From assembly GCF_016865445.1 (NCBI RefSeq), contig NZ_AP024412.1:620001-684000 (forward strand): DNA of 64,000 nt. Direction: 5' to 3'. Shown here in pieces: positions 9,024-17,596 of this stretch (positions are counted from its first letter, which is position 1; each line of letters opens with the position of its first letter). The position numbers and the translations under genes are program-made. Source of the stretch: Mariniplasma anaerobium. GTDB lineage: Bacteria; Bacillota_I; Bacilli_A; Acholeplasmatales; Acholeplasmataceae. Under the pieces are notes generated by a model that was not told where the DNA came from, did not search any database, and saw only the letters and a program-made list of their open reading frames with translations.

Positions 9024-9392
9024 ATGAAACTCAAATTATATAAAGATGAGTATATGGTATTAAAACTAAAAGAACCACTTGCGACTAAAATAGATGGTAT
9101 ATATTTTTATGCTCAAACTGATGATGAGTATTCTTTAGTATGCAAGGTAAAAATTGATATTAATCATATATCTAACTTTGAAAAAGAATATAGATTAATC
9201 AAGATCGAAGGCATATTAGATTTTGGTTTAGTTGGAATTATCTCAAAAATCAGCACAATATTAGCTCAAAACAATATTAGTATATTTGTAATCAGTACAT
9301 ATAATACTGATTACTTTATGGTCAAAGAATCAGCACTTCAAAAGACAATAGGTTTGTTAAAATCAAATGATTATGAAGTTATTAGTGAGTAA
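9024..9392 (+). CDS. ACT-domain protein (ACT_7/CASTOR-like)
   Basis: A 122-residue protein. The C-terminal half (LIKIEGILDFGLVGIISKISTILAQNNISIFVISTY, cut by my numbering at about 60-95) is an ACT small-molecule-binding domain of the type that includes CASTOR proteins: a G-I-L-x-F-x-x-x-G-I strand, then a helix and I-S-I-F-V-I-S-T-Y. Such proteins sense amino acids. The ligand here is unknown. The start is ATG 9024: AAGGTGG at 9013-9019 is spaced correctly for it and not for ATG 9009. Confidence 0.7.
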   Translation: MKLKLYKDEYMVLKLKEPLATKIDGIYFYAQTDDEYSLVCKVKIDINHISNFEKEYRLIKIEGILDFGLVGIISKISTILAQNNISIFVISTYNTDYFMVKESALQKTIGLLKSNDYEVISE

Positions 9393-9431
9393 CTCATAAT
9401 AAAATTCGATTATTCTTTATTAAAAAATGCA

Positions 9432-9440
9432 TGATATAAT
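9432..9440 (+). promoter_or_regulatory. Extended -10 promoter of the serine hydrolase gene
   Basis: TGATATAAT again, 50 bases before ATG 9491, with no strong -35. The leader is about 40 bases and ends in the ribosome-binding site AGGGG. Confidence 0.55.
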
Positions 9441-9490
9441 AAGTTTAATAAAAAAAGTTTTTTAATTTATAAATTACATAAGGGGTAGTT

Positions 9491-10531
9491 ATGAAAGATA
9501 TAGATGTCTTAGATGATATGTTAATAAAACATTTTAAAATAAGCTCTAAATCTAAACTAACTATAGGTATCATAGAAAACCAAAATAAACATCTATATTT
9601 ATTTGATAAACATGGGCAAAAAGAATATAAAGATATTCCTTATGGTCTTGGTTCTATAAGCAAGACATTAATCGCAAACATCTTAGCTAAAATGATCGAA
9701 CAAAATGAAATATCATTAAACGATCCTTTAGATAAATATTTTGAAATGAAACAACATAAACATATACCTACACTATTAAACTTGAGTACACATACATCTG
9801 GTTATAGAAAACACACACCATTTTTTTCTGTGATCTTTTCTCTGGCCTTTTTTGGTTTTTGTAGACGAAATATATACACAAATAAAACCAGTAAATGGCT
9901 TAATAGATACATATATAAGAAAAAAGTAAAACGATTAGATAAATATAACTATTCTGATTTTAATTATGCTGTATTAGGTCATATTATAGAAATTGTTAAA
10001 AAAGATAGTTTAGAAAACATAGCCATACATTTTCTTCAAACAGAAATTAAAATGAATCACACATATTTTATTAATCAAATAGATAAACCAAAAGATTCAT
10101 GGATATGGAATAATGATAATCCATATCGAGCAGCTGGAGGGATCATGTCAACTGCCGATGATATCTTAAAGTTTTTAGCATATCAAATGGACCCAGCTAA
10201 TTCTTATTTATCTGTTATATATCAAAAATACTTTGAAGAGAATAAGCACATATTTACAGGCTTTTCATGGAATTCATTTCTAGATGGTAAATATTACTGG
10301 CATCATGGTGGTATGGGTTATTATAGAGCATCAGTCCTACTTGATCATAAAAGAAAAATTGCAGTTGCTGTTTTTGCAAATATCAAAGGCAAAAGAATTC
10401 AAAGGATGGGCAGATTAACATCTCAACTTTATAGATGCTTAAAAAGAAATAAGAATAGTTTATTTGAGTATTTAGATACTTATGGACAATTAAAAGATAA
10501 AGAACTAGAGGTAAATTTTAATGAAGCATGA
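9491..10531 (+). CDS. Serine hydrolase, beta-lactamase (class C/PBP-like) family
   Basis: A 346-residue protein of the beta-lactamase-related serine hydrolase family. The nucleophile motif S-x-x-K is SISK (S55-K58) in YGLGSISKT. The second motif region is NYSDFNYAVLGHII, where Y-S-D replaces the usual Y-S-N. The third is WHHGGMGYYR, with H-x-G in place of K-T-G. RAAGGIMSTADDILKF is also typical. No signal peptide is visible, so it is predicted to be cytosolic, unlike secreted beta-lactamases. It is more likely an esterase or peptidase of this fold than an antibiotic-resistance enzyme. It overlaps the next gene by 11 bases. Confidence 0.85.
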   Translation: MKDIDVLDDMLIKHFKISSKSKLTIGIIENQNKHLYLFDKHGQKEYKDIPYGLGSISKTLIANILAKMIEQNEISLNDPLDKYFEMKQHKHIPTLLNLSTHTSGYRKHTPFFSVIFSLAFFGFCRRNIYTNKTSKWLNRYIYKKKVKRLDKYNYSDFNYAVLGHIIEIVKKDSLENIAIHFLQTEIKMNHTYFINQIDKPKDSWIWNNDNPYRAAGGIMSTADDILKFLAYQMDPANSYLSVIYQKYFEENKHIFTGFSWNSFLDGKYYWHHGGMGYYRASVLLDHKRKIAVAVFANIKGKRIQRMGRLTSQLYRCLKRNKNSLFEYLDTYGQLKDKELEVNFNEA

Positions 10532-11165
10532 ATGGCGTAAAAAGGAGAAAACCACATACATTCCCAAAAATATTCCAACACTTATAGATGTTCCACCTAT
10601 GAAATATTTTACAATTGAGGGTATAGGTAATCCTAATAGTGCTCTTTTTGCAATTGACATTGCTGCATTATATGCAATGAGTTATGCATTAAGAATGGCA
10701 CCTAAAGCAGGCATACAAGTAAAAGACTACATAGAATATACAGTTTATCCCCTAGAAGGTCTATGGAGTTTAACCAAAGAAGGTATAAAGCTATATAAAC
10801 AAGGGGTTCCAATAACTAAATTAAAAGATTATTTTGCATATAAACTTATGATTAGACAACCTGATTTTGTAACAGAAGATCTTTATCATCAATTTAAAAA
10901 ATCAGCACATCAAAAAACTAAAAATGATAGAATCTTAAATGTCAAACTAGAAACAATTACAGAAGGTCTTTCTTGTCAAATGCTACATATAGGTAGTTAT
11001 GATAATGAACCTTTATCATTTGAAAAAATGGAAAAATATTGTATAGATAATGGATATCATCGATTATCTAAAGATCATAAAGAAATCTATTTATCTGATG
11101 CAAGAAAAGTTGCACCAGATAAACTAAAAACAACACTTCGTTTTCAAATAACAAAAGACATATAA
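10521..11165 (+). CDS. GyrI-like small-molecule-binding protein
   Basis: A 214-residue protein of the GyrI-like (SOUL/GyrI fold) family. The N-terminus has PTLIDVPPMKYFTIEGIGNP, the typical opening of stand-alone GyrI-like proteins. The centre has an aromatic stretch with YPLEGLWSL, and the C-terminus has a second half-repeat (ITEGLSCQMLHIGSYDNEP). The family binds or hydrolyses small toxic molecules. The gene overlaps the upstream hydrolase by 11 bases, so the two are translationally coupled. Together they may detoxify a small molecule, but that link is inference. Confidence 0.8.
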   Translation: MKHEWRKKEKTTYIPKNIPTLIDVPPMKYFTIEGIGNPNSALFAIDIAALYAMSYALRMAPKAGIQVKDYIEYTVYPLEGLWSLTKEGIKLYKQGVPITKLKDYFAYKLMIRQPDFVTEDLYHQFKKSAHQKTKNDRILNVKLETITEGLSCQMLHIGSYDNEPLSFEKMEKYCIDNGYHRLSKDHKEIYLSDARKVAPDKLKTTLRFQITKDI

Positions 11166-11228
11166 TTTAAAATATGTTAAAATTAAAAATAAAGATTATA
11201 AAAATTCTTAAAAACATAAAAAGGGGAA

Positions 11229-12428
11229 ATGAGCATAGTGAAAAAATATCTTTCAGCAATCATCTTGATTGCACTTACATTTAGCTTATTTGGATGCAAT
11301 AATGTCGAAGGGGTTATAGATATTATCGATGAAGAACAACCAGCACTGATCTTTGGAAGTAGTACTCAGGTTAATCAAGAAGATCTATTAGCATACATTA
11401 ATGATTTTGATGCAAAATATACTGAGCTAAATAAACAATGTTTACTTAGTGAATATGACAAATATGAACCTATTACCAGAGATATAGTTAACGAGTCTTA
11501 TTGTAGAATATGTGATTCAAATATCGTGATGATAAATAATGCATTTGTTAATGTCATAGATCTTATTGAAGCTGGATTTGATGATAATGATAATGTTATG
11601 ACTAATGAAAGCATTTATATAGGAAGCATCAATCTTAAGATAGAATTTAAAGAGGATGCTTTAAGAATAACTACATACCATGAAGAAGGAAGTTTTTATT
11701 CGCAACATACGCTTGCTACTATAGACGATAATATTTATTATAATTATATGTATATAAATGATCAAGATCAGTATTCAAAACGTGTGTATTATGAAAATCA
11801 TTATCTTAAATATGAATATTTATCACAAAATAATTATCAGTTCTATCAACAAAATCTTGAAACATCAGAAGTTATACGTATCATCATTGGTTTTCTTACC
11901 GATAGAACAAGTAATTATTTTACAACTTTTGCTATTGGAAATGAAAACTATATAAATATTGTTAACTACATAGACTCAGAGCTAAACTATATAGAAACTC
12001 AACAATTAGATGGGGATAATGTAGAATTTAAATATAGAACAAATAGTGAAAACCATAAAGAAATTCTTTTAAATGCACTAGAACTAGAGAGTTGGAATCT
12101 ATTGAAACAAGATGGTAACAATCAACAGTTATATAAAATGTATCGTGATGAGACATTATTATATGAAGATCTAACAGTAAGAAGTTTTGACGCTCAAGAA
12201 ATGCCAACAATAATTATAGATGTTTCAGAAAATTTATCAAGTATAATAACAATTGGTGAAACCAATTTTGATTTACATGCTATCATCTTAGAACATGATA
12301 TATTTGAAGAGGATCATGTTAAATTAATGACATATTATAATATTAGCCCTGATGAAAACACTTATGAGGACTATGAGGACTCTTTCCAAGATATGATAGA
12401 TTACTTTGATGAATACGTCAATGAATAA
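11229..12428 (+). CDS. Lipoprotein of unknown function
   Basis: About 400 residues with a classical lipoprotein signal: KKYLSAIILIALTFSL, then the lipobox LFGC, so it is anchored outside the membrane. The rest is acidic, rich in N, D and Y, with no recognised domain. The early region contains C-L-L-S-E and Y-C-R-I-C motifs. GTG 11238 is an alternative start that gives a tighter signal peptide: AAGGGG at 11221-11226 is 2 bases from ATG 11229 and 11 bases from the GTG. The 3' end overlaps the NUDIX gene by 8 bases. Confidence 0.75.
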   Translation: MSIVKKYLSAIILIALTFSLFGCNNVEGVIDIIDEEQPALIFGSSTQVNQEDLLAYINDFDAKYTELNKQCLLSEYDKYEPITRDIVNESYCRICDSNIVMINNAFVNVIDLIEAGFDDNDNVMTNESIYIGSINLKIEFKEDALRITTYHEEGSFYSQHTLATIDDNIYYNYMYINDQDQYSKRVYYENHYLKYEYLSQNNYQFYQQNLETSEVIRIIIGFLTDRTSNYFTTFAIGNENYINIVNYIDSELNYIETQQLDGDNVEFKYRTNSENHKEILLNALELESWNLLKQDGNNQQLYKMYRDETLLYEDLTVRSFDAQEMPTIIIDVSENLSSIITIGETNFDLHAIILEHDIFEEDHVKLMTYYNISPDENTYEDYEDSFQDMIDYFDEYVNE

Positions 12429-12807
12429 ATCAATAGAGGTAGTAGCGGCAATCATTAAAAAAGATAACACATACTTTTGTGCTCAAAGAAGTGATCATGG
12501 AGAACTTGCTAAAAAATGGGAGTTTCCTGGAGGAAAGATAGAAAAAGGAGAAACTCATAAAGAAGCTCTAGAAAGAGAAATATTAGAAGAGTTAAACACT
12601 AAAATTGAAGTAAAAACATTTTTATTAACTATTAATCATCAATATAAAGGATTTAACTTAATTTTACATGCTTATCGATGTGAAGTTATAGAAGGCAATT
12701 TAGAGTTATCTGAACATCTTGCTTTTAAATGGGCAACAATAGATGAGATGAAAAAAATGGAATTCTCAGCTGCGGATATACCTGTTTTGGATTATCTATC
12801 AACATAA
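12421..12807 (+). CDS. mutT: NUDIX hydrolase, MutT/8-oxo-dGTPase-like
   Basis: A 128-residue NUDIX hydrolase. The Nudix box G-x5-E-x7-R-E-x-x-E-E-x-G/N is present as GGKIEKGETHKEALEREI followed by LEELN (about 38-60). It is preceded by KKWEFPGGK, typical of MutT enzymes that hydrolyse 8-oxo-dGTP to prevent mutation. The start is set at ATG 12421 (MNKSIEVVAAII); upstream in-frame TTG and ATG codons lie inside the lipoprotein gene and would add non-family residues. It is translationally coupled to that lipoprotein gene. Confidence 0.9.
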   Translation: MNKSIEVVAAIIKKDNTYFCAQRSDHGELAKKWEFPGGKIEKGETHKEALEREILEELNTKIEVKTFLLTINHQYKGFNLILHAYRCEVIEGNLELSEHLAFKWATIDEMKKMEFSAADIPVLDYLST

Positions 12808-12827
12808 TAAATATAAAATATATGTAT

Positions 12828-12867
12828 AAAACAGATTTCTATGTTTAATAGAAACCTGTTTTATTTT
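12828..12867 (+). terminator. Intrinsic terminator after mutT
   Basis: The hairpin AAAACAG-x-TTTCTA / TAGAAA-x-CTGTTTT ends in a T-rich tail and closes the lipoprotein-mutT unit. Confidence 0.8.
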
Positions 12868-12912
12868 ACAAATATGAATTATTAAGTAAAAATTATATAA
12901 TTATATAAAAAG

Positions 12913-12921
12913 TGGTATAGT
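12913..12921 (+). promoter_or_regulatory. Extended -10 promoter (TGGTATAGT)
   Basis: TGG followed by TATAGT, about 30 bases before ATG 12951. No clear -35 is visible. Confidence 0.4.
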
Positions 12922-12950
12922 ATAGATATAGATAAGAAAGAAGGTATATT

Positions 12951-13820
12951 ATGGAAAAAATCGTATTTAAGAATAAATATTTGAACATCGTTATTGGTGT
13001 TATTCTAGTTTTATTAGCTGGGTTAGGTTACTTCTTAGGCTGGGTTGAAGATTTTTTACCATTTTTTATAGGTAGTATATTGATTTTATTATCATTAAAA
13101 AGATTTATATTTACATATAAGAAAATAATAAGTAAAAATGCGACATTAATTTTAGTTATAGAATTGATATTAGATTTTGTATTTGCAGGTCTACTTATTT
13201 ATCTAAAAGACAATGTAGAATTATTTATAGGATTAATCGTCTACATCCGTGGAGTATCATATTTATTGATTAATTATATTGCAACTAGAAAGATTAAATT
13301 ACTACAATATATTATGAATATTGGATATGTTACGATTGGTGCATTTTTAATGTTTTATCCATTAGACAGTGTTACTGCAATTGTAATTACAGTAAGTTTA
13401 TTATTCCTTTTAGTGGGAGCTATATTTCTACAGGCTGGAATTAAACCATTTGTAAAAAGTAAAGATCCATTAAAGAAGGCTAAAGAACGTGAAAAAGTTC
13501 AAGAAAAACTAGTCAAAAAACAAGAAAAAGTTGAAGATAAGCTTGATAAATTGGAAGTTAAAGCAACCAAGGTAGCAGAAGAAAATAAAAAAATTGTTGA
13601 AGAGTCTAAAATCATACAAAAAGAATTAGAAAAGACGAAAGGTTCTGTTAAACCAAAACCAAAAGTTGAAGAAGTGACCCCTAAAATACAAAAAATTAAT
13701 TATGAAGAAAAATCATTAACAGAATTAAAAGCAATCGCAAGAGAGCGTAATTTAGAGGGTGTAAGTCAATTAAACAAGGCACAACTTATTGCAAAACTTA
13801 AAGAAGAAAAAAATAAATAA
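12951..13820 (+). CDS. Membrane protein with coiled coil and C-terminal SAP/Rho-N-like motif
   Basis: A 289-residue protein. Residues 1-170 contain about six hydrophobic segments with repeated F-I-G-x-I-L or L-I-V-Y-I-R-G patterns, resembling DUF308/HdeD-type membrane repeats. Residues 175-230 form a charged Lys/Glu coiled coil. A proline-lysine linker follows. The last 35 residues (SLTELKAIARERNLEGVSQLNKAQLIAKLKEE) fit a helix-extended-helix SAP or Rho-N fold, which often binds nucleic acid. This suggests a membrane anchor that tethers DNA or RNA, but that is inference. It is a single-gene unit with its own terminator. Confidence 0.75.
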   Translation: MEKIVFKNKYLNIVIGVILVLLAGLGYFLGWVEDFLPFFIGSILILLSLKRFIFTYKKIISKNATLILVIELILDFVFAGLLIYLKDNVELFIGLIVYIRGVSYLLINYIATRKIKLLQYIMNIGYVTIGAFLMFYPLDSVTAIVITVSLLFLLVGAIFLQAGIKPFVKSKDPLKKAKEREKVQEKLVKKQEKVEDKLDKLEVKATKVAEENKKIVEESKIIQKELEKTKGSVKPKPKVEEVTPKIQKINYEEKSLTELKAIARERNLEGVSQLNKAQLIAKLKEEKNK

Positions 13821-13829
13821 TGATAAATA

Positions 13830-13868
13830 AAAAAACAGATACATAAATAAATTATCTGTTTTTTTTAT
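13830..13868 (+). terminator. Intrinsic terminator
   Basis: AAAACAGATA ... TATCTGTTTTTTTT forms a stem followed by a U-tract, directly after the membrane-protein gene. Confidence 0.8.
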
Positions 13869-13982
13869 TGAGTGTTTTGACTATTGGCGTATAATACTTA
13901 ATTTATGACGTAAAATTTACTATATGACTTGAAAATTTAGTCTATTTCATCTATTCTATTTATAATAGATGGAGGGATAAAT

Positions 13983-14906
13983 ATGTCAAAACCAAGAAAA
14001 GATATGAAATATTTAAATGTTAATAGATATTTATTGAATAAGCAATCTAATATAAGTGAAAAAACGGAGTTTTTAGAAGAACAAACTAAAACGATATTAA
14101 ATGATCAAATACATGGTATTAGCTTTAGTCCCTATCTTGATGGACAAGATCCAAGTATTAAATCAATCATTACAAATCAACAAATTAGTGACCGCTTAGA
14201 TATTATAAAACCACATACAAAATGGATTAGAACTTTTTCATGCTCTTGTGGTAATGAAAATGTTCCAAGAATTGCACATGAAAAAGGGCTAAAAACATTT
14301 GTAGGTGCTTGGATTGATAGTGATCTAGAAAACAATGAACTTGAAATAAGCAATGCTATTCGCATTGCAAAAGAAGGTCATGTTGATATGTTAGCGATTG
14401 GTAATGAAGTTCTTTTAAGAAAAGATTTAGACATAGATGAGTTAATTCATTATATAAAAAGAGTAAAGCAAGAACTACCTAATGTTTTAGTTGGCTATGT
14501 TGATGCTTATTATATGTTTATTAATTATCCTGAGATTGTAGATGAATGTGATGTATTATTTGCGAACTGTTATCCATTTTGGGAATACTGCGCTTTAGAT
14601 ATTTCTGTAGAATACATGAAAAAAATGTATCAATTGGTTAGTGAAAATTCAAACGGTAAGAAAGTTATTATAAGTGAAACAGGTTGGCCTACAAAAGGTG
14701 AACAATATGGCGCAGCAATGCCGTCATATGAAAATGCTATGCGTTATTTTATTAACACGATGAAATGGGTTAAAGATGAGCATATCGATTTATTTTATTT
14801 CTCATCATTTGATGAAGTATGGAAAACGAATCATGAAGGCGAATATGGAGCATATTGGGGCCTTTGGGATAAAGATGGAAAGTATAAGTTTAATAAATCT
14901 AAATAA
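13983..14906 (+). CDS. Glycoside hydrolase family 17-like glucanase (1)
   Basis: A 307-residue TIM-barrel enzyme of the GH17 type, which hydrolyses beta-1,3-glucans such as laminarin. IHGISFSPY opens the barrel. The acid/base glutamate is in LAIGNEV (E142) and the nucleophile is in IISETGWPT (E at about 233), both diagnostic. No signal peptide is present, so it should act in the cytosol on imported oligosaccharides. GGAGGG precedes ATG 13983. It is followed closely by a second, related GH17 gene, suggesting a pair with complementary specificity (for example exo-acting or branch-tolerant). No sugar transporter or phosphorylase lies nearby. Confidence 0.85.
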   Translation: MSKPRKDMKYLNVNRYLLNKQSNISEKTEFLEEQTKTILNDQIHGISFSPYLDGQDPSIKSIITNQQISDRLDIIKPHTKWIRTFSCSCGNENVPRIAHEKGLKTFVGAWIDSDLENNELEISNAIRIAKEGHVDMLAIGNEVLLRKDLDIDELIHYIKRVKQELPNVLVGYVDAYYMFINYPEIVDECDVLFANCYPFWEYCALDISVEYMKKMYQLVSENSNGKKVIISETGWPTKGEQYGAAMPSYENAMRYFINTMKWVKDEHIDLFYFSSFDEVWKTNHEGEYGAYWGLWDKDGKYKFNKSK

Positions 14907-14918
14907 AAGGTGAATAAA

Positions 14919-15827
14919 ATGAAACATTTAAAATATGGAAAAGCTATATGCTATTCTGGATACAGGCAAGGGCAAACACCTATAAAAAAAATCTATCCGA
15001 CTTACGAAAATGTATTGGATGATTTAAAAATATTAGAAAAAGATTTTGATTACATTAGAATGTATGATGCGAGTGAGCATGCGAAAATGACATTAGAATT
15101 AATTAAAAAACATAATATAAAGCTTAAGGTGTTATTAGGAATAGATTTACTTGGTGAAGCTAGCAATCCCAATTGTAGCTGGGGTGGAGATTACTCAGTA
15201 GAACAAATCGCAGAGCATATTACTTATAATCAAAAACAATTATATAAAGTCATAGAACTAGCTAATGAATATAAAGATATAGTGATTGGGGTTTCTGCAG
15301 GTAACGAATCAGTTCCTGAATGGAATGAAAATCTTGTTTCACCAGCTAGAGTCTTATATTTTGTTAATGAGCTAAAAAAATACACACAAGTTCCAGTAAC
15401 GTATTGTGATAATAATTATTATTGGAAAGATTTATTAAAAGAAGTAGCTGAAGCTGTAGATTTCATTAGTATTCATCTCTATCCAGTTTGGTTAGGGGCT
15501 AATGTAGAAGAAGCAATAACATCTAGCATAAAAGAATATAATGAAATAAAAGCATTATATCCAGATAAACAAGTGATTATTACAGAAACAGGATGGCCAA
15601 CAAAATCTAATGGTGGTCAAATACCAAAAGAAAATGCAAATGAATTAAATCAGCTATTCTTTAACAATGAATTGGATAAGTATACAAGAGAACATGATAT
15701 CATTTGTTTCTTTTTTGAAGCATTTGATGAAATGTGGAAAGGTTCAAATGCTTTAGATGAACCTGAAAAAAATTGGGGATTTTATTATGACGATCGAACT
15801 CCAAAGAGAATAAAATTGAAAAAGTAA
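14919..15827 (+). CDS. Glycoside hydrolase family 17-like glucanase (2)
   Basis: A 302-residue second GH17-type enzyme. It has YGKAICYSGYRQGQ at the start, SAGNESVPEW (acid/base Glu at about 130) and VIITETGWPTKSNGGQ (nucleophile at about 224). It shares the fold but little detailed sequence with its neighbour, so it is an old duplication or an independently acquired relative. It lacks a signal peptide. ATG 14919 is preferred over GTG 14910 because AAAAGGTG lies 6 bases upstream of it. The two genes form an operon that ends at a strong bidirectional terminator. Confidence 0.85.
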   Translation: MKHLKYGKAICYSGYRQGQTPIKKIYPTYENVLDDLKILEKDFDYIRMYDASEHAKMTLELIKKHNIKLKVLLGIDLLGEASNPNCSWGGDYSVEQIAEHITYNQKQLYKVIELANEYKDIVIGVSAGNESVPEWNENLVSPARVLYFVNELKKYTQVPVTYCDNNYYWKDLLKEVAEAVDFISIHLYPVWLGANVEEAITSSIKEYNEIKALYPDKQVIITETGWPTKSNGGQIPKENANELNQLFFNNELDKYTREHDIICFFFEAFDEMWKGSNALDEPEKNWGFYYDDRTPKRIKLKK

Positions 15828-15833
15828 AATAGA

Positions 15834-15900
15834 AAAAAAGAACTAAATTTATGTGAGAATCAAGTTTGATACACAATCACATTATAATAAGTTCTTTTTT
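15834..15900. terminator. Bidirectional terminator between converging genes
   Basis: AAAAAAGAACT (15834-15844) pairs with AGTTCTTTTTT (15890-15900). Inner stems ATGTGA/TCACAT and ATCAA/TTGAT make a long hairpin. A T-tract is present on both strands, serving the GH17 operon and the minus-strand gene. Confidence 0.85.
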
Positions 15901-16789
15901 ATTTAGTATGATTAAAAAATATAGCTTTAACAAAAATACTTGTATTAATATCAAAGGGCCATTCAAACCATTGGCTCTTTTTTATAGTTCGTGATTTTAA
16001 AAAATGCTCAAGACCATAGTCTCCAATACCAATACCATATGTTTTAACATAATTTGAATGAAACTTAGACATTTGGGTTTCGTCATCTATTATTATTTTG
16101 ATTTTTTGATAAAATTCTGAATTAATTTTAGCTTCAAAAATATCAGATACTACACATAGACGACCAGTATCACTTAGTATTGATGATATATTGAAGTTAA
16201 ATGTTTGAATAACTGTAGGCATTATATCTAGAGCTTGAGATTCAATATAGTTTAATAAATTTTTCGGATAATTTAATGATGAAAGTATAGTAATATCTTT
16301 AAGTATTTGTTGAAGAAGAAGTTGTGTATAAATAGGTGTAACGATTACTACATCATATTTAGTATCGAAAACAAATTTATGTTGCTTGATCTCTTTTTTT
16401 AAGATAGAAAAGTAGGCTTTAATTTCTGATTGGTTTGTAAATGATAACATTTTATTTATAAAATCGTTCCAATAATCACTATGTCTTAACCCTGTATATT
16501 CCATCTCTTTTAATTGGATTTTATGAGCTGCAGATTTATATTTATGTTTTGCTTTTTCTAAAGCTTTTATATCAATATCGGAAAGTGTAATCGTATCAAA
16601 AAGATGTGCAAACACATCAAGATCTATATCATCAAGATTTCCAGCACCTAAAATGATAAGGTTTTTATGTTTGTTTTTAATGCATTCATATAAAAAGGTA
16701 GTCAATCTTTTTCGATAAGATGACCAATTATCAAATCTTTTTATATCAGATGCATTTAGTATTTGATTGAATGCTTTGATTGTGCTCAT
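15899..16789 (-). CDS. SAM-methyltransferase-like protein of unknown substrate
   Basis: A 296-residue protein. Its centre resembles a class I Rossmann methyltransferase: NLIILGAGNLDDIDL (about 43-57) fits the SAM-binding glycine loop, and ITLSDIDIKALEKAK (about 68-82) fits the acidic end of strand 2. The later motifs are weak, so the enzyme may be divergent or inactive. GAGGTT lies before its ATG (complement of 16789). It converges with the glucanase genes and shows no functional tie to them. Confidence 0.6.
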   Translation of the reverse strand: MSTIKAFNQILNASDIKRFDNWSSYRKRLTTFLYECIKNKHKNLIILGAGNLDDIDLDVFAHLFDTITLSDIDIKALEKAKHKYKSAAHKIQLKEMEYTGLRHSDYWNDFINKMLSFTNQSEIKAYFSILKKEIKQHKFVFDTKYDVVIVTPIYTQLLLQQILKDITILSSLNYPKNLLNYIESQALDIMPTVIQTFNFNISSILSDTGRLCVVSDIFEAKINSEFYQKIKIIIDDETQMSKFHSNYVKTYGIGIGDYGLEHFLKSRTIKKSQWFEWPFDINTSIFVKAIFFNHTK

Positions 16790-17107
16790 ATAAATAAACC
16801 TCGTATTTTACTATCATATTTACATATTTTACCATTTTTTTATGGCTACATTATATTTATTCTTATCAATATAGAATTTTGAAAATCAAAGTATATTTCT
16901 TTAAAAATCATGATATACTATATATGCTGACGGAGATATTGAATTTTTGATGAATTTTAATAAAATATATACTAAAAATCATATACATATTGTATCAAAA
17001 TTTCGAGTCTAAAGCAATTCTTGAGTTACCCATAAGTTCATTGACAATATTGACAATAAAATGTTGTCGTTATTTACTTATGCTTAATATATAAAACTTT
17101 TAGGAGG
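16790..17107. other. Divergent promoter region before the mbs operon
   Basis: 318 AT-rich bases between the methyltransferase-like gene and the mbs operon. A direct repeat TTGACAATA-TTGACAATA (17041-17058), followed by TTGTC, lies about 50 bases before the first mbs codon. It could supply a -35 or a regulator site. TATACT near 16914 is another -10 candidate. There is no gene. Confidence 0.45.
17041..17058 (+). repeat. Tandem TTGACAATA repeat upstream of the mbs operon
   Basis: Two perfect adjacent copies of TTGACAATA. TTGACA matches the -35 consensus, and a weak -10 (TTTACT) lies 17 bases after the second copy. It could also be a regulator-binding direct repeat. Confidence 0.5.
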
Positions 17108-17113
17108 ATGGAA

Positions 17114-17596
17114 ATGAAGTATTTTACTACTTTTGTCACTTTACTATTGATTTATCTGCTTTTAGCAGGTTTTGTAGTAGAAGAAGTGATCTTGGGAAGT
17201 GCAGTAAGTGCGGTATTGACTTTCATATTGTTTAAGTACATTGATTTTAATGTTGATGTAACTTTGCCAATTAAACTGGTCAAATTTGTATTTATTTATA
17301 TCCCAGTATTCATTTGGAAACTACTTCTTGCAAATCTTGATATGGCACGAAGAGTTCTCAGTCCTAAAATCCCTTTAAATCCGGGAATAGTTAAAGTAAA
17401 AACGGATATAAAAAGTGATTTAGGAAAATTAACATTAGCAAATTCAATTACACTTACCCCGGGTACGTTGTCAATTGATGTAGAAGGTGAATATATTTAT
17501 GTTCATAGTGTTGATGTTAAAAACAAAAACGAGGTAGAAATAAGTAAAAATATTTCTGGGCCTTTTGAAAAAATCCTGGGAGGTATCTTTAAATGA
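17114..17596 (+). CDS. mbsA: MbsA/MrpE-like antiporter subunit
   Basis: A 160-residue membrane protein of the MrpE/MnhE family, an accessory subunit of the Na+/H+ antiporter module. N-terminal hydrophobic segments are followed by VKFVFIYIPVFIWKLL, the basic ANLDMARRVLSPKIPLNPGIV stretch (cut at the family motif P-x-x-N-P-G) and LANSITLTPGTLSIDV, all hallmarks. AGGAGG at 17102-17107 indicates ATG 17114, not ATG 17108. It is the first of 13 co-directional, mostly overlapping genes. Their order is that of archaeal mbxABCDFGHH'MJKLN (now called mbs), so this is position A. Confidence 0.9.
   Translation: MKYFTTFVTLLLIYLLLAGFVVEEVILGSAVSAVLTFILFKYIDFNVDVTLPIKLVKFVFIYIPVFIWKLLLANLDMARRVLSPKIPLNPGIVKVKTDIKSDLGKLTLANSITLTPGTLSIDVEGEYIYVHSVDVKNKNEVEISKNISGPFEKILGGIFK

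Noticed and set aside
9491-10531. An antibiotic-resistance beta-lactamase
   Set aside because: The S-x-x-K fold is present, but there is no signal peptide and the other motifs (Y-S-D, H-H-G-G) fit esterase or peptidase relatives better.
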